Positions 1 to 11,816 are shown, counted from the first letter of the stretch. The stretch: 64,000 bases of DNA from Persicaria tinctoria (GCA_037127255.1 JBANSL010000013.1:82404188-82468187); one strand, 5' to 3'. Program-made: numbers and translations. Notes: a model not told the origin generated them from the letters alone.

Positions 1-558
1 GTGACTCGTGGATCTCATGGCAATGAGTCATCCGCATGCACTTTTATTAGATTTGATGAGGTTCTATTCGTATAGCGGGGAACCTCATTCATGAATGCGT
101 TTACTCATATTTACTCATGGCATCGTAAATACTATTATCTATGTTGGTGCATCATCATAGCTCCTCGATCCTTAGTTAAGTTTTGACTTAACTGGGTTCG
201 ATTAAAACAATGCCTTATATGCACTTGTATTTCAATCGCTTATATCCATTTGTGAATGGGTACTTGATATTTTTAACCTTTGGTGGAAATTTTCAAGTTT
301 GACGGTTTGGGTTGTACCCAACTATTAATGGGTTGTCTACGTATCTTTTGGGAAGAGAAACAAGTCTTTCGTAGTTCAACCACGAGTATTTCGACCCATC
401 ACTGTTTTTGCGAAAATGAGTTGTGCGAATGAAACACCCCTAGCTAGGGTATGTGGGCGACAAGTTTAAGTCAGCTTCAGCGTTGAGGAGCATTTTTGTA
501 TACTCAATTTGAGTTTTTCTTTGAGAGCTCATAGCTTCAATCAGGGAGTTCCTCTGCG
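1..558. other. Decayed retrotransposon sequence, no gene
   Basis: No coding frame of meaningful length is visible. The segment at about 60-95 (TATTCGTATAG, then GGGGAACCTC) recurs at about 8443-8472, so both belong to one repeat family. The 20 bases around 143-162 (TATGTTGGTGCATCATCA) resemble the outer end of the LTR-like block at 2190-2653. This may be the other LTR of the same antisense element, but the likeness is too short to be sure. Confidence 0.4.
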
Positions 559-858
559 AGCATAGGTCGAGCGCCGAGGGGCTTAGGAGACGTTGCTCTG
601 AGAGCCCAATGCTACTACAAGGAGGCCCTTCACGAGCATAGCTCCAGCACCGAGGGGCTTACGAGATGTTGCTCCGAGAGCCCAAGGCTACTACAAGGAG
701 GCCCTCCGTGAGCATAGCTCCAGCGTCGAGGGGATTACAACATGCTGCTCCTAGAGCCCAAGGCTACTACAAGGAAGCCCTTTGCGAGCATAGTTCCAAC
801 ATCGAGGGGCTTACGAGATGTTACTCCGAAAGCCCAAGGCTACTATAAGGAGGCTATC
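559..858. repeat. 76-bp tandem array, left part
   Basis: Four units start with AGCATAG at 559, 635, 711 and 787, an exact 76-bp spacing. Each carries GAGGGGCTTACGAGAT and CCAAGGCTACTACAAGGAGG with a few substitutions. The fourth unit is cut at 858 by the solo LTR. The next stretch of unit-like sequence resumes at 1819, beyond that LTR. The array is probably part of the untranslated region of a Tat-type retroelement (inference). Confidence 0.85.
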
Positions 859-1818
859 TGTAAAGTTTTATGTTTACTTTCCTAAGTCTTGTTTTTCATG
901 TAATATGTCTATATATTATATGGTTTGTATATGTTTGTATGATTGGAAAAATACCATAACATGACTAAAGTTATACCTATGGTTGATGCTCTTTGAATTG
1001 TAACTAGGTTCAACTGAGTTGCATTGAGTCTTGTCGGCTTGATCCTCTAATGAATCTAGTAACAATTAGAGATAGCAACAATATGGTATATATAACCTAT
1101 AGTTTTGTTATGGGTATTTTTGTTGTAACCTTGTATGTGGAACTGGGCTTATTTGCTAAAGTCCAATCCGACGGACCAAGAAGGAAGCCTGGAGGCTTGG
1201 ATGAGCTCGGTCCAGAAGCTCACTCTGCCTCGCTTCGGTTGACCTAGCTATAAAGGCCTTCGTTAGCTGGTTGCTTCCTCATTCACTGTAGACGACCTCC
1301 TCACTTTCCAGAAATCAGAGCTTCTCTCTCATAGGGTTTGCTCTCAGTTATGGTTTTGAGGTTTAGAAGCTTTCGCTCTTCGAAGATCCTTCTCCGTTCG
1401 TTGGTAAGGCCTTCAGACGGTGGATCTCGGTGGCGAGCGCTGAGGAAGACGAAGTTTCTCCAAGCCGCCGCTTCCTTCGACGCCGATTGGGTTGGAAGAT
1501 CGAAGTTCCTCTTCGATCTCCGGTTCCTTTCAGGGGGATTTCTTATCTTTCCTTTTGGTTGTCTACTTACACTTGCATGCTATAGACTATGATCTGTTTG
1601 TAACTCTTTGCTTGTTTGCCCATTCGCGCGAACTCTTTTCATAGTGGATCTTGGGTCGACTCTTGAGGCCCCGGGGATGTAGGACTATTGTCCGAACCTC
1701 GTAAACAAACGATATGTGTCCTTTACTTTCTGCATGTTCGTTTATTGTTCGTTTTTTCGATTCTTTTCTACAAAACGACTTCTCAAAACTTAGATATATA
1801 CGAGATCTTGTTTTATCA
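859..1818 (+). mobile_element. Solo LTR of a Copia-type retrotransposon
   Basis: The block starts with TGTAAAG and ends with TTTTATCA (TG...CA), and is flanked by the 5-bp direct repeat CTATC at 854-858 and 1819-1823. It matches the LTR at 59431-60371 in order and content. Shared landmarks are the GCTTGATCCTCTAATG block near 1036, a TATA box in CTAGCTATAAAGGCC near 1245-1257, and AACCTCGT with AACAAAC near 1698. No internal domain adjoins it, so it is a solo LTR left by LTR-LTR recombination. Orientation (+) is taken from the TATA box and the second copy. Confidence 0.85.
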
Positions 1819-2080
1819 CTATCCGCGAGCACAACTCTAATGTTGAGGGGCTTTCTCAAATATCATCTAAAGGAGCACATACCCCCCAAGTTCTCATCCC
1901 GAATTTCGAGTCTATGCTAAGAGCCATGTGCGAGCGATAAAATAAGCTCTAGTGTGTTAAAATTGCTACACGAGTGAGGAGACAAGCTCCGGCGTGCTAA
2001 AATTGTTACACGAGCAAGGAGACAAGCTCCGATGTTCTAAAATTGCTACACGAGTGATGAAACAAGCTCCAACATAGATC
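1819..2080. repeat. Resumed 76-bp unit and 40-bp tandem array
   Basis: After the solo LTR, positions 1824-1870 continue a 76-bp unit (CGCGAGCACAACTC, then GTTGAGGGGCTTTCTCAAAT). From 1944 a different array follows: three units of exactly 40 bp beginning AAGCTC at 1944, 1984 and 2024, each with TAAAATTG and TACACGAG. No coding potential was seen. Confidence 0.75.
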
Positions 2081-2170
2081 AAATTGCCAAAATAATTTAA
2101 TGAAAATTCAATCTGATCAAAGCTAAATATATTCAACTCCGATCTTAAATTACCTCTTAGTGCGAGGGGG

Positions 2171-2653
2171 TCCCCACAGATGGCGTCAATGACGAAGCAC
2201 GTTCTGAAAATCCCGTAATTGTAGATTTTGGGATCAAGTAGAGTGCGGATGAACCTGGGTGATCGGGCGTACTTGAGATACGCGACGAGACTTCTGTCCG
2301 TGTATCATGATATATGTCGATCCGAGTTTGAGCTTTCTACGGACCACCTTCCTCCCATTGACTCTATCAAATGTCGGCTCCTGCTGACCGAGACGAATCC
2401 CGTTCGGGAAGGCTCTTAGAGGCATGAAACCCGGCCTATCTCTTTCTAGATTTTAAATACCGACCCTTAAAAATGAAGCCCTCTTGGCTATTTATAGGAG
2501 AATTTTCGTGATTGTGTTTGCATGACGCTTGACAAGTATCCCATTACTTGATGACACGTGACCTTTAGTTGCTGCCAAGTGTCCATCGGGACACGACATG
2601 TGTCTATGTGGTGAGTTAGTGAGTTTTCCCACATTTATGTTGGTGCATCGTCA
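2171..2653 (-). mobile_element. Antisense Tat/Ogre-type LTR with primer-binding site
   Basis: On the minus strand a 464-bp block runs from TGACGATGCACCAACA (2653) to CTTCGTCA (2190), giving TG...CA ends. It is followed by TTGACGCCATCTGTGGGGA (2189-2171), a mutated form of the GGCGCCGTCTGTGGGGA-like primer site used by Tat-type Ty3 elements. A TATA box (CTATAAATAG) lies on the minus strand at 2497-2488, where an LTR promoter is expected. The internal domain would lie to the left, in the region with the tandem arrays. Confidence 0.5.
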
Positions 2654-3231
2654 TAAATGGTTCTTCGAATTTTCAAAATGGAAAAATTGTTGAATTTAAA
2701 ATAAAAATATTTTTAAAAAATATTTTTTTTTTATTTTTTCTAAAATATTTTATTTTATTCTTGATGAAATTGTAGAAAAAATAAAGGAGATGGTACAAAA
2801 ACATTGACTTGTTCGATCATTTATAAAGAGAAGAGGGTCATATATGGTTACTGGCTAGAGCAAAACGCTCTCTTCGAAGGGGCTTGAAAAAACCCCCAAA
2901 TTAGGGATGAAGAACACCAACGCCACCACCTCTTCGGAGGCTAAGAATCCCTTTTTGGAGGTCAACAATCTCTCTTCGGGGGTTAATAATCTATCTCGTT
3001 GGACCAAAAAAATCTCTCTCCTAGTAAGAGGGAGTTCCACCTCGGCTCTAGCCGCACCACCCCGGCTCCGGTCGTTCCACCTCGACTTTCGCCACCCCAC
3101 TCTGGCTCTGTCCGCCGCCGACCTGATTCGGAATCCCAATCCATTTTCCCTCGTCGAATTTCGAGTTAAACCTGAAATCATTTTGAGGTTTTCTTTGATT
3201 TTGGGTTCCTGCCCCCAAATCTCCAATATCC

Positions 3232-4493
3232 ATGTCCATCCTCGCTGATTCAATAACAAGAGTAGGTAGAATAAAGCGGACCAATCTAGAGAAAGAGGCT
3301 CTGCCTTTCTCTCTCTAGATTTGTGAAACATTCATGGTGAATCCAGGGCGAAAGCCCTCCCTATCCATCATTTATTAGTGAAAGTTTTCTTCTTGTGCAA
3401 CAATTGGTTTAGGGTTTCTTCTTTGTTCACCCTCCTTATGAGATTTCAATGGGTATTGGGAGTTTTACTTGATTTGTTGGGCATGTTCTCCCTTTCCCGG
3501 AGCCTATCCTTTGTCTCGAGTCTCCTCCGGCGTCCAAGGCTCTTTGGTCTCCATCACCTCTTGGATTCCTGGTGGGTTTGGTCGCCTCGTCCCTATCCTC
3601 CTGTGGGTTCGTCCTCGGGTTGTTCACCGGTGGCTGGTGGTTCCGCCAGCGCCCTCTCCGATCCATCTTTCCATTGGTGTGTCTCGTCAGCCCTGGTTCG
3701 TCTCTCGATTTGTGAAATTGGGTTGGGGTTTCTTTGCATCGGGGGATTCCGACCTGTTTTGTGTCCCTCGACGCGGTCGGTTAGCTTGCCCTTGCCGGAT
3801 TTCTTCTTGCCCTTCATCTCCGATTTGTCGGTGTTCTTCCATGGACATGGCGGGCCTGCTTGTTTGTGCTTCGGGCCCAAGGATATGCCTTGGGCCCGGG
3901 GCAGCCCGGTCTCAAAAAAAAAATATGAATTTTTATAAATATAAATATTCTTTTATCTATATTTATACTCATTCATTTATTTAAATGGTAAGCAAATTTC
4001 CCGAAAGGGTTGAAAAAATTTCCGAAAGGGTTTGATTATATCCCGCAAGGGATCGACATTATTGTTGTAGGTGAAATCTTGATGGCGTTTTGTTCGAGCA
4101 GTTTGCGGCTCTATTTCCGATGTTTCGATGAGGTCTTCTGCTTGGTTGGGGGGCGTGGAGTCTGGAGTCGGGTCTATGTTTCCTTGGAGTTCGTCTGCAC
4201 TACCCACAGGAGATAGAGTCCTGTTGTACCGCTGGCCCGCGATGTCACTGTTCGGTGGTGCTTGACTTCGTTTTTTGACGGTTTCCACAACTTTCTTGGA
4301 GTTGGTCTTCTTGATTTGTTTGGTTGTAGAGTTTATTGTTGCTTGCTTCATTTCGCTTGTTGTTTGTATTTATATTTTCAGGATTGTATGTTTGATGGTT
4401 CGCCGCCTGCCGACTTTGTCGGTCTATCGATGAGTCATGCCTGTCTGACCTTCGAAATTTTACCTAATAAAAAAAAAATGTCCATCCTCGCTG
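3232..4493 (+). mobile_element. 5'-truncated LINE with 16-bp target duplication
   Basis: ATGTCCATCCTCGCTG is present at 3232-3247 and directly after the poly(A) at 4478-4493. The enclosed 1.23 kb ends with TTTTACCTAATAAAAAAAAA. The last 500 bp (TCCCGCAAGGG, then TTTGCGGCTCTA, then CTTGGAGTTCGTC) resemble 7070-7582 in the same order, so these are two members of one LINE 3'-end family. No intact ORF remains. A second A-run at 3917-3926 suggests another retrotransposed end inside it. Confidence 0.7.
3876..3926 (+). other. Perfect 10-bp hairpin before an A-run
   Basis: GGGCCCAAGG and CCTTGGGCCC form a perfect stem around a 5-base loop at about 3876-3900, followed by a GC-rich stretch and a run of ten A at 3917-3926. 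A stem-loop just before poly(A) is the position of 3'-end signals in some LINE/SINE families; that role here is inference. Confidence 0.55.
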
Positions 4494-4925
4494 GTCTCGT
4501 CCCGCTCCGAGGCTTTATAGTCCATAGGCGTCGACATCCTGTTTCCGCTTTCGAGCCTCGACGACAGCCTTGGCCTCGACCCTCCTCCTAACCCTCTGTC
4601 CCACCCACATCCGCCCGTTGATGATGTTGTACCCCCAGATTCCCGGTCGCTCCGGCTTCGATGCGCCCTCCTCATCCATCTACTCACTCTCTATTAGCCC
4701 TGGGTTGCTGCCGGTTCGGTGGCTTTGCGATGATGCCGATCTTAGCCCAATTGGAATCCCCTTTATGAATTCAATAACCCCCCTCCCTCTGGGTTGGGGC
4801 TTCTTCTCTCGCCCTCTGATTTTGCGCTTTGGTGTCGTCTCCGTTCCGGTTGTGGGTTGCGGTGGCGGTCGGAGGTCCGGGCTGAGCTAAAATGGCCGAT
4901 GTCCTCCCCCTGTTCTACTCTGGCC

Positions 4926-4958
4926 GGCGTGCAAGGGTCTCTTTCACCCTTGCACGCC
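4926..4958. other. Perfect 12-bp hairpin next to microsatellite
   Basis: GGCGTGCAAGGG (4926-4937) and CCCTTGCACGCC (4947-4958) are perfect inverted repeats with a 9-base loop. They lie 15 bp before the AT microsatellite. The hairpin may be a transposon end or a 3'-end structure. Confidence 0.6.
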
Positions 4959-4973
4959 AATCATTAGACCAAA

Positions 4974-5174
<201 letters not shown>

Positions 5175-5338
5175 GGTCACCCCTTAGGGTGTACCTTGTG
5201 CACAGATCTGGACCCTTAATTTATATGAAACGGAGGGCGGGATGGTGCCATGTGTCATGGGCAATTTTTTTTAAAAAAATAAAAACTAATCCCATTTTCA
5301 CTAGTGGAGCGCGTGGAATCTGGGAAATAAATCCCTTC

Positions 5339-5830
5339 ATTCCTCCTCTTCTTCATCGTGTAGACTCACCAAGGCGAAGGTCTCGGGATCCGACGAAGGG
5401 TGATAGGGCGAGGAATTGAAGATGGCCACTGTGGTTGTTGATGTCCGGTGGCTGCAACTGGCTTCCGGCAACGATGAGTCCGGGGAGAGCGCTGTTGTGA
5501 GCATCTCAACTGCATCTGGCGGCGGCGGCAATTGCGAGGCTACAGGGACATCGACGGCGAAGAGGAAGGCGGCTTCGCTGGGAAGACCGGCGGCGGCGGC
5601 AAGATCCGATCCAGGCGAACCGGCAACGACGATTTTGAGAGGCTATCGGCGACAGGCGGCGATTTTGAGAGGCTATCGGCGGCGGGCGGCAGCGGCGTGA
5701 TGCCTCCGATGGACGGATCGACTTCAAGCTCGGTGACTCCCCGGACCCTTCGTTGCCGGAAGCCAACTGATGATTTGGTGAGATTTGTTAAGATTTGTTG
5801 GATTACGTATTTTAATCGATTTCACTCGTT
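5339..5830 (+). other. GC-rich coding-like stretch, possibly captured gene 5' end
   Basis: Overlapping open frames of about 90-106 codons exist on both strands (for example 5416-5700 and 5532-5852, +), Gly/Arg/Ala rich, with CGGCGG clusters unlike the AT-rich surroundings. GATTTTGAGAGGCTATCGGCG is duplicated in tandem near 5632-5690. No family is recognised. It looks like a captured 5' UTR and first exon, or low-complexity coding sequence. Confidence 0.3.
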
Positions 5831-5857
5831 AATTATTCGATCAACCGTCTAAAATAA

Positions 5858-6004
5858 TCAATTGGGTGAGATTTGTTCATGGTGTTCTTGGCTCGTTAAT
5901 TTCATATTGTATATCAATTGGGTGAAATTTGTTCATGGTGTTCTTGGCTCGTTAATTTCATATTGTATATCATGGGTGAGATTTGTTCATGGTGTTCTTG
6001 GCTC
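5858..6004. repeat. 54-56-bp tandem repeat, about 2.6 copies
   Basis: GGGTGAGATTTGTTCATGG and the following TGTTCTTGGCTCGTTAATTT recur with starts at 5864, 5920 and 5974. The repeat lies inside the inverted-repeat element. Confidence 0.85.
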
Positions 6005-7026
6005 GGACCGACACATGGGTTGATTTTTAGTCGAATTTAGTGTTTGGTTTTTTAAATACGTAATTTGATTAATTATTTGTCAATTGTTCAGACGAATTTG
6101 TCGAATTTTGGTGACGGGTGTTAATAAGTTGGTCAATTATTCGGTGAAATCCGATTAATTATTCGTTGGTATATAGAGTTTGGCATTGTGTTAGGGTATC
6201 GGTCAAATCAGGTTAGGGTTGAAATTTTTTGCTTAATTAACTAGTGATTTCGTCATTATTCGGAAAAAATGAAGAATTATTCAGACGCATGTATCGAATT
6301 TAGTGTAGGGTTTTTTAAAAGTATAATTTGAATGATTATTCGTCAATTATTCAGACAAATGTATCAAATTTCAATTAACAGTGGTAATGAGTTGGTTAAT
6401 TATTCGGTGAAATTTGATTCATTATTCATTAGTAATGGAGTCTTCGGTTTGACAAACAATATAAAAAAAACCTTCATTATTCGTTGAAATGTGAAACATT
6501 ATTCGGTGAAATATGAAGTATTGTTTAGAGATTTGGGGTATTTTTATCTGACATTGATGAAAATAACGTAAAAAAAAATATTATTCGATAACATGTGAAA
6601 AATTATTCAGTAAAATTGGTAAATTTTTATTTCTCAAAATTATTCGATAGCATTTGAAATATTATTGGGTGGAATTTCCAAAATTTAAAATAAATAAAAT
6701 TAATTTTGTTCCAGTCCCCACTAACCGAAAAAAATACTACTAGAAAAAAATACTACTGGAAAGTTATAATATGCCAAAAAAAAATACTACGGAAAAAAAA
6801 ATGGTGGTGGGGTCCACCCAAAAAACCGAAAGAAAGAATGAGAATGGTAGTGGTAGGTTCACGCGCATAAAAGTGGAGAGGAATGATTTTGATTCGCGGG
6901 ACCCACGTGAATTTCAATAACAATTTAAAAAAATTCATTTTAATCACAGCCTTTCAATCCTTTTAATAAACGATTACGATTCGTGCACAAGGTACACCCT
7001 AAGGGGTGTGTACTCTGGAACCACTT

Positions 7027-7063
<37 letters not shown>

Positions 7064-7596
7064 ATTACAATCCCGCAAGGGTATCAAATCCCGCTCGTAA
7101 GGACGTGTACTAAATCCCAATTGGGTTGACTAAATCTCGTTAGAGTTTTTGGGTGTTCTTTACTCAGACAGTGTGCGGCTCTACGGTGGCGTGCCTTGGT
7201 GATCTTCTCCAAGGATCTGGTTCTGATTGTCGGAGTCGGGATAGGTTGGGGTCGTGGCAGTGTGTATCGTGGCGTCTCCTCTACTCGAGTTGACTGCTTC
7301 CTTGGAGTTTCATCCTCACTGCTCACAGGATGATCGGGTCCTAATGTATCGTTGACCTACGGTTCTGCTTCAGGGTGGGGCTTGATTTCGTCAGTCATCT
7401 TTGTCCTCATCTAGTTTGGTTTAGGTCTGCTTGGTTGTCGTTTTTTGTAGAGTCGTTTGCTTAAGTGCGCACCGTTTGTATTTTTGTATGTTGTGGTTTT
7501 CAGACGGTTATCCCGTCTGCTGGCTTGTCAACCCTCGAGTTTCAGACATGTCTGAACTCGAATTCTTACCTAATAAAAAAAATTATAAAGAGAAGA

Positions 7597-8440
7597 TGAG
7601 CCTCTTTCTCTTGTACTCTTTAGTGAGGTGTATTACACTTTTAACCTTTTTTTATTTATTTATATAAGGGAAAGATTTGGTTGGCGGTTAGGCTTTGCTA
7701 TATCGTCAACCAGGTACGTCATTTCGAATGATATCTTGAATGGAGGGATTATAATAGAGGGAGACACTGTCAATGGAGTGGACTAGTGGAGACAAGCTGC
7801 AACTCTCTCAGCGACTCTTTTAACTTCATGAAAGACAAGCTATCTCTTTCAATTGAAATCAAAGATGAGGATTTCCGTCTCCCAATGTGGGTGCTATTTC
7901 CCAAGGAAGCTATTGATGACCGTCAGGTTGTCACTTTCAATGGAGATATGTTGCATGGACATTGAACCACAACGCGTCTCATCACAAGCTATAACAGAAT
8001 TGTGGTCGTTCCAAAAAATGAAGCTTTTCGAGGCAAGACTTTGATGGGAGCTTAGAAGCATTGCCATTGATTTTATACCAGCCTTCTTGAGGCTTATTAG
8101 TTATTCCATTTAATGTTTCGTGTCTTGTGTCATTCTCTTTCTTGTTGGGTGTGGGGTTTGGTTACATTTATGATCTTCCTCCTCGAAGTTTTGTTTAAAA
8201 ATTTGTTGTTCTAATTACCAAGTATTCCATTTTCGAATTAAGGTATAATTTTGATTCTCAAATGTTTTCTTGTTTCTACTCATCCATATGGACCACTAGA
8301 TTGTTGCTATTTTTTTTGTCTATCTTGTTGAATACGTTGTTGATGATATCTTTAACTCATTTCTCATATTTGTTTGTGTTTTTACTACCTTTTCAATTCC
8401 ATCGTCAATTTTTAGAGTTATTTTAGACCAAAAATAAGAA
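7597..8440. other. Region without a recognised gene
   Basis: Positions 7800-7965 (+) contain a short readable stretch (DKLSLSIEIKDEDFRLPMWV) ending in a stop near 7963. It could be a decayed exon, but I do not recognise the family. Otherwise the sequence is AT-rich and uninformative. Confidence 0.3.
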
Positions 8441-9600
8441 TTATATTCGTATAGTGGGGAACCTCGTTCATTTTCAATCTTCCGGGCTCGATCACATAGA
8501 GATTTACTTGGTTCGGTATGTGTTACCCATGTCTACGGGCAGAGAAACTGTATTCTTTATTATGGAGGCTAAGAATATAACCGATTACAATAATATGGCA
8601 TCTTCTTTGGACCTCGACTCGCTGAACGGTCAGCGAGACCACCATCATAGCGCCTGCTGCCCCTAGCGAGACAACCCTTGAACTTACCAATATGCAATAG
8701 ATTCAAGACATATTAATGATAAGTAATTTGTTTTTCAATTAATGATTCATTCCTGATCTATGCACCTTTTGATGCGGGACCATCCAAGAAACCTCCGGGC
8801 ACACCTATCATACTTGGGGATGGACCTATGACTCGAGCTCGTGCTCAGAAACTTCAAAGTGATTCATTCATGTTCGTGAGCCAAGTCCTATTCTCAAGTG
8901 TGATTCAACTTTAAGAGGAGCCATCGTAGACATACTTATGCTCTACACTTCAAAGGGTCGATTCCACTTAGTTATGTTTGGCCGAAATTGCCTAAGTGTT
9001 GGAACTATTTTTAGTAACCTTCTTTACTTAAGTTATTTTAGGTAATTTTAGGAATTTATTTTAATTACTCTTTTAATTATTATTTTCATCTAAATTCAGT
9101 CTTTAGGGTTATAAGTATCGACTGATCATCCTTGTAGAACTCACGTCTTCTATTATTGAAAACTTCCTTTGTGTGAAACACATTAAGAGCAAGTCGATCG
9201 ATTCGTAGATAGGCTCATTGATTGCACCATTGGTATTGTTTCAGTTTGGTTTCCTTGTGTTTGTCAATCTTGCGAAGCTTGGTGATCCCTGATATCCACG
9301 AGCCCTCTCCTTTTGCCTCTAAGTTGTCCGCTTGGTTGTGTAGAGTTGTAGAAACGAATTATACAGTCATTGATGTTGGATCTTGCCTTTCGAGCCAAGG
9401 GTCTCCATCTTGTTTTATATAGATCGCTTCACCCAATCTATCGTGTCTTTCAATTAATCAATTTCGAGTCCTTTATAGTCCAAAACCGCTGAGTCCATCG
9501 AGTCTTTGTTTGGTCGAAATCGAGTCTTGCTCTATTCTTGTTCTTGAATTTGAGTCCTGATTGTTGAAGATCATGACATTCTACGGTTTACTCCGTATGA
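8441..9600 (+). mobile_element. Decayed Ty3-type polyprotein end and LTR remnant
   Basis: At about 8770-8905 the plus strand reads KKPPGTPIILGDGPMTRARA and continues QKLQSDSFMF to a stop. A proline-rich stretch ending in DGPMTRARA-K/Q-LQ is typical of the C-terminal end of plant Ty3 Gag-Pol polyproteins. The following 700 bp is AT-rich, with no frame, and may be LTR. The repeat shared with position 60-95 lies at 8443-8472. No boundaries or target duplication were found. Confidence 0.45.
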
Positions 9601-9674
9601 CCTTTTTTTTTTTTTATCAAGATAAAGATTCAAAATGCCCTTCAGGTAAATCGAGAGGTCATATGAAATGGCAA

Positions 9675-9738
9675 ACATGCGAGAGGAAGTCGAAGGAAGC
9701 TCATCTAACAAGAGGAAGTCGAAGGAAGCTCATCTAGA
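9675..9738. repeat. Direct repeat of about 29 bp
   Basis: GAGGAAGTCGAAGGAAGCTC followed by ATCTA occurs twice in near succession (about 9681 and 9710). No function is inferred. Confidence 0.7.
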
Positions 9739-9939
9739 CAGTTTTAGCCTTGTGTCGAATGACACCTCTCTTGTTCTTGTTTTAATTTTTTAAGGAAAAA
9801 GAAAAGTAGGTCAAAATGATGATAAGAGGTTTGTCATTTTCTACAAACCAAACGGTGCTTTTAACTATTCAAAGGGGTTACACGTGTCTACTTATAATTG
9901 ATCAGAAGGTGGTCGAGGGGGCGCCGCTTAGCTAGGTGG

Positions 9940-10169
9940 GCCCTCTCTCTCCCCTCTCAATCCTTCCTCCTCCCCCTCCGTCACTCCTTCCCCACTCTCC
10001 TCGGAGAGGCCTCTGCGTGAGCAACGACGCCGTCCCCGATCCCGATTAAGACGAGGGTTTCACCCAATTCATATCCATATCCATATCCCTTCATTTGACT
10101 CTTTTATTGATCTAGTTCCTCACTTGGATCTTGCTTAATCGTATGAATTTGACCGTTTCTCAATCTCAG
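9940..10169 (+). other. Probable 5' UTR exon of the ATG18 gene
   Basis: A CT-rich stretch (CCTCTCTCTCCCCTCTC near 9940) leads into 5'-UTR-like sequence ending at a good donor, CTCAG|GTATGC (10169/10170). The matching acceptor is TTTTTTTCTCCAG at 11763, directly before the coding exon, giving a 1.59-kb intron in the 5' UTR. The transcription start is not determined; the exon is inferred from composition and splice sites. Confidence 0.6.
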
Positions 10170-11816
10170 GTATGCCGTTTCCGCCCTAAATTATATTATA
10201 CGGGCTTTCATTTGTCTTCTTCGGCCTTATTTTACAGCCATGAGATATTTATTTCAATCAATCGGGAAAATTGGCATTTTTACTTCCCGATCTTGAGAAT
10301 CGGGTTTTCTCTGCACCAATCTAGTTGAATGCCCGAAGCTGCTGGATGCAGGAAATCTAACTGCTTGTTACGCTTTTTCTATTGCACTTTGTCATACCTG
10401 AGGTTGGGAATTCGTTTATGTACTTCACTCTTTTGCTTTAGAGCGGTTTAATGCCAGTTGCGGTTATCATGAAGGTTGAGGGATCATTATTTATTCATTG
10501 AATTGAATATCTAGGCTGGACATGCGAATTGTGTTCTTTTAGAAACACAAGTCAGTTTCTGAAATTTGAGAATTTGTTTTTTCCTAGTATACCCTTCTTT
10601 AGCAGTTGAATGGTTATGTTTTTGTATGATCTTTGATTTGGCAATTTTAACGGAGAGGTGCAGTGATATTTCTTGTTGGAGATATTGTCAGATCAGATTT
10701 CATGTCCATATCCATGAGAGCAGTCGTAGCTTCAAAGTTAAATTAGGTGTTATGATTGGGGAAGGTTGGTCTGCTTTTAAGCTTGTGAAAAGGAATGTTA
10801 GCACTTGTATGGTTATCATGCTGATTTAAGTTTCATCTCAGGAATTCGAGGCTGGGTATATTTTGGATTTAATGTTGCCTTAGTCTTTATAAGAATTGGT
10901 TTTGATACTATGAATGTATGTTGGTTGCTGCTTGAAACTTGCCAATTGTCAACCATTGATTAATGTTTGGGCATTTGTGTTTCTTAACTTGGATAAGGCT
11001 AGCCTAGAGAGATTTCCCAGTGGCCAACAATTCTTTGCCTAAAATTGGTTATGCTCATATCTTGTTGAAGGATTAGTTTGAGGGAATAGAGGTCACTTTT
11101 TTAATTGATTACAACGTAATCGCATTGTGTTTTTATGCTTATAAGTTTCTTGCGTATTAGATTTTGTATTATCTATTAAGTACTTACTGGATGTACTTTC
11201 TATTCTAGTTTTTCATTTTGAACTAGCACTGAAATTGTGACCAGGCTTAGGGTTCATTTTGGAATTGTAAAACAACAGTGTGGGAATGGAAAAACTGCAG
11301 TTGTTTGTTTATCTATTATCTCAGTTTTATTCATTGTTGTGTGTCAGTCCCTAGTTTTGATGAACTAATGCCAGAGATACTTTACATGAAGGGTGGATGA
11401 TATCCCATGTCTGTACAGCTATACTCATGCTTGTTATGTTGACATGTTATTGTGTGTCACAATGGCTAGTGCTAGTGGCCAAGCTATAAGTATTCTCCAA
11501 ATGAAAAGTCATTACTAAACTTGGATGTAGGATATCCTTTCTTTATTAATTGAATGAATGAACATTGTTTCTTGAGAGTGTCACTGTATAGATTTCTTTG
11601 TGAATTAGGATGCTGATGCTTTTTACCTGCAGTTTTGTGGAAAAAAAAAAACTAAATTAAAATGAAAGATTTTTAGTTTTTTTAGTTCCTGCTGATTTTA
11701 CCTTATGAACAACGATATATAGCTTATACACCATTTAACACTCCGATTTGTTTTTTTCTCCAGAGGTTGCGTCTCATATGGATATTGTGACAGTGTACCA
11801 CTACACTGATGTTTGA
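10143..11816 (+). promoter_or_regulatory. Two upstream ORFs in the ATG18 leader
   Basis: uORF1 begins at ATG 10143 in the UTR exon. After splicing 10169 to 11764 it reads MNLTVSQSQRLRLIWIL and stops at TGA 11786-11788. uORF2 (11778-11816) encodes [12 protein letters not shown]. Its TGA (11814-11816) overlaps the main ATG (11816-11818) as TGATG, so translation of the main frame would need leaky scanning or reinitiation. Coordinates are read directly; the regulatory effect is inference. Confidence 0.6.

Larger units (their letters stand above)
5178..7008. mobile_element. DNA element with 26-bp perfect terminal inverted repeats
   Basis: CACCCCTTAGGGTGTACC plus TTGTGCAC (5178-5203) is the exact reverse complement of 6983-7008. 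The 1.8 kb between has a GC-rich left part (5340-5760) with coding-like composition, a 54-56-bp tandem repeat (5858-6004) and an AT-rich right part with many ATTATTCG motifs. No transposase frame is seen, so it would be non-autonomous. AT-rich microsatellite lies on both outer sides. The superfamily is not assigned. Confidence 0.6.

Noticed and set aside
66..162. Second LTR of the antisense Tat-type element
   Set aside because: Likeness to the end of 2190-2653 covers only about 20 bases; the window edge prevents a decision.
559..862. Regularly spaced repeats resembling a CRISPR array
   Set aside because: Units of 76 bp are similar along their whole length, with no unique spacers; this is a tandem array in a plant retroelement region.
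3378..3984. Overlapping 170-186-codon frames
   Set aside because: They lie within a truncated LINE, show no recognisable domain and occur in competing frames and strands.
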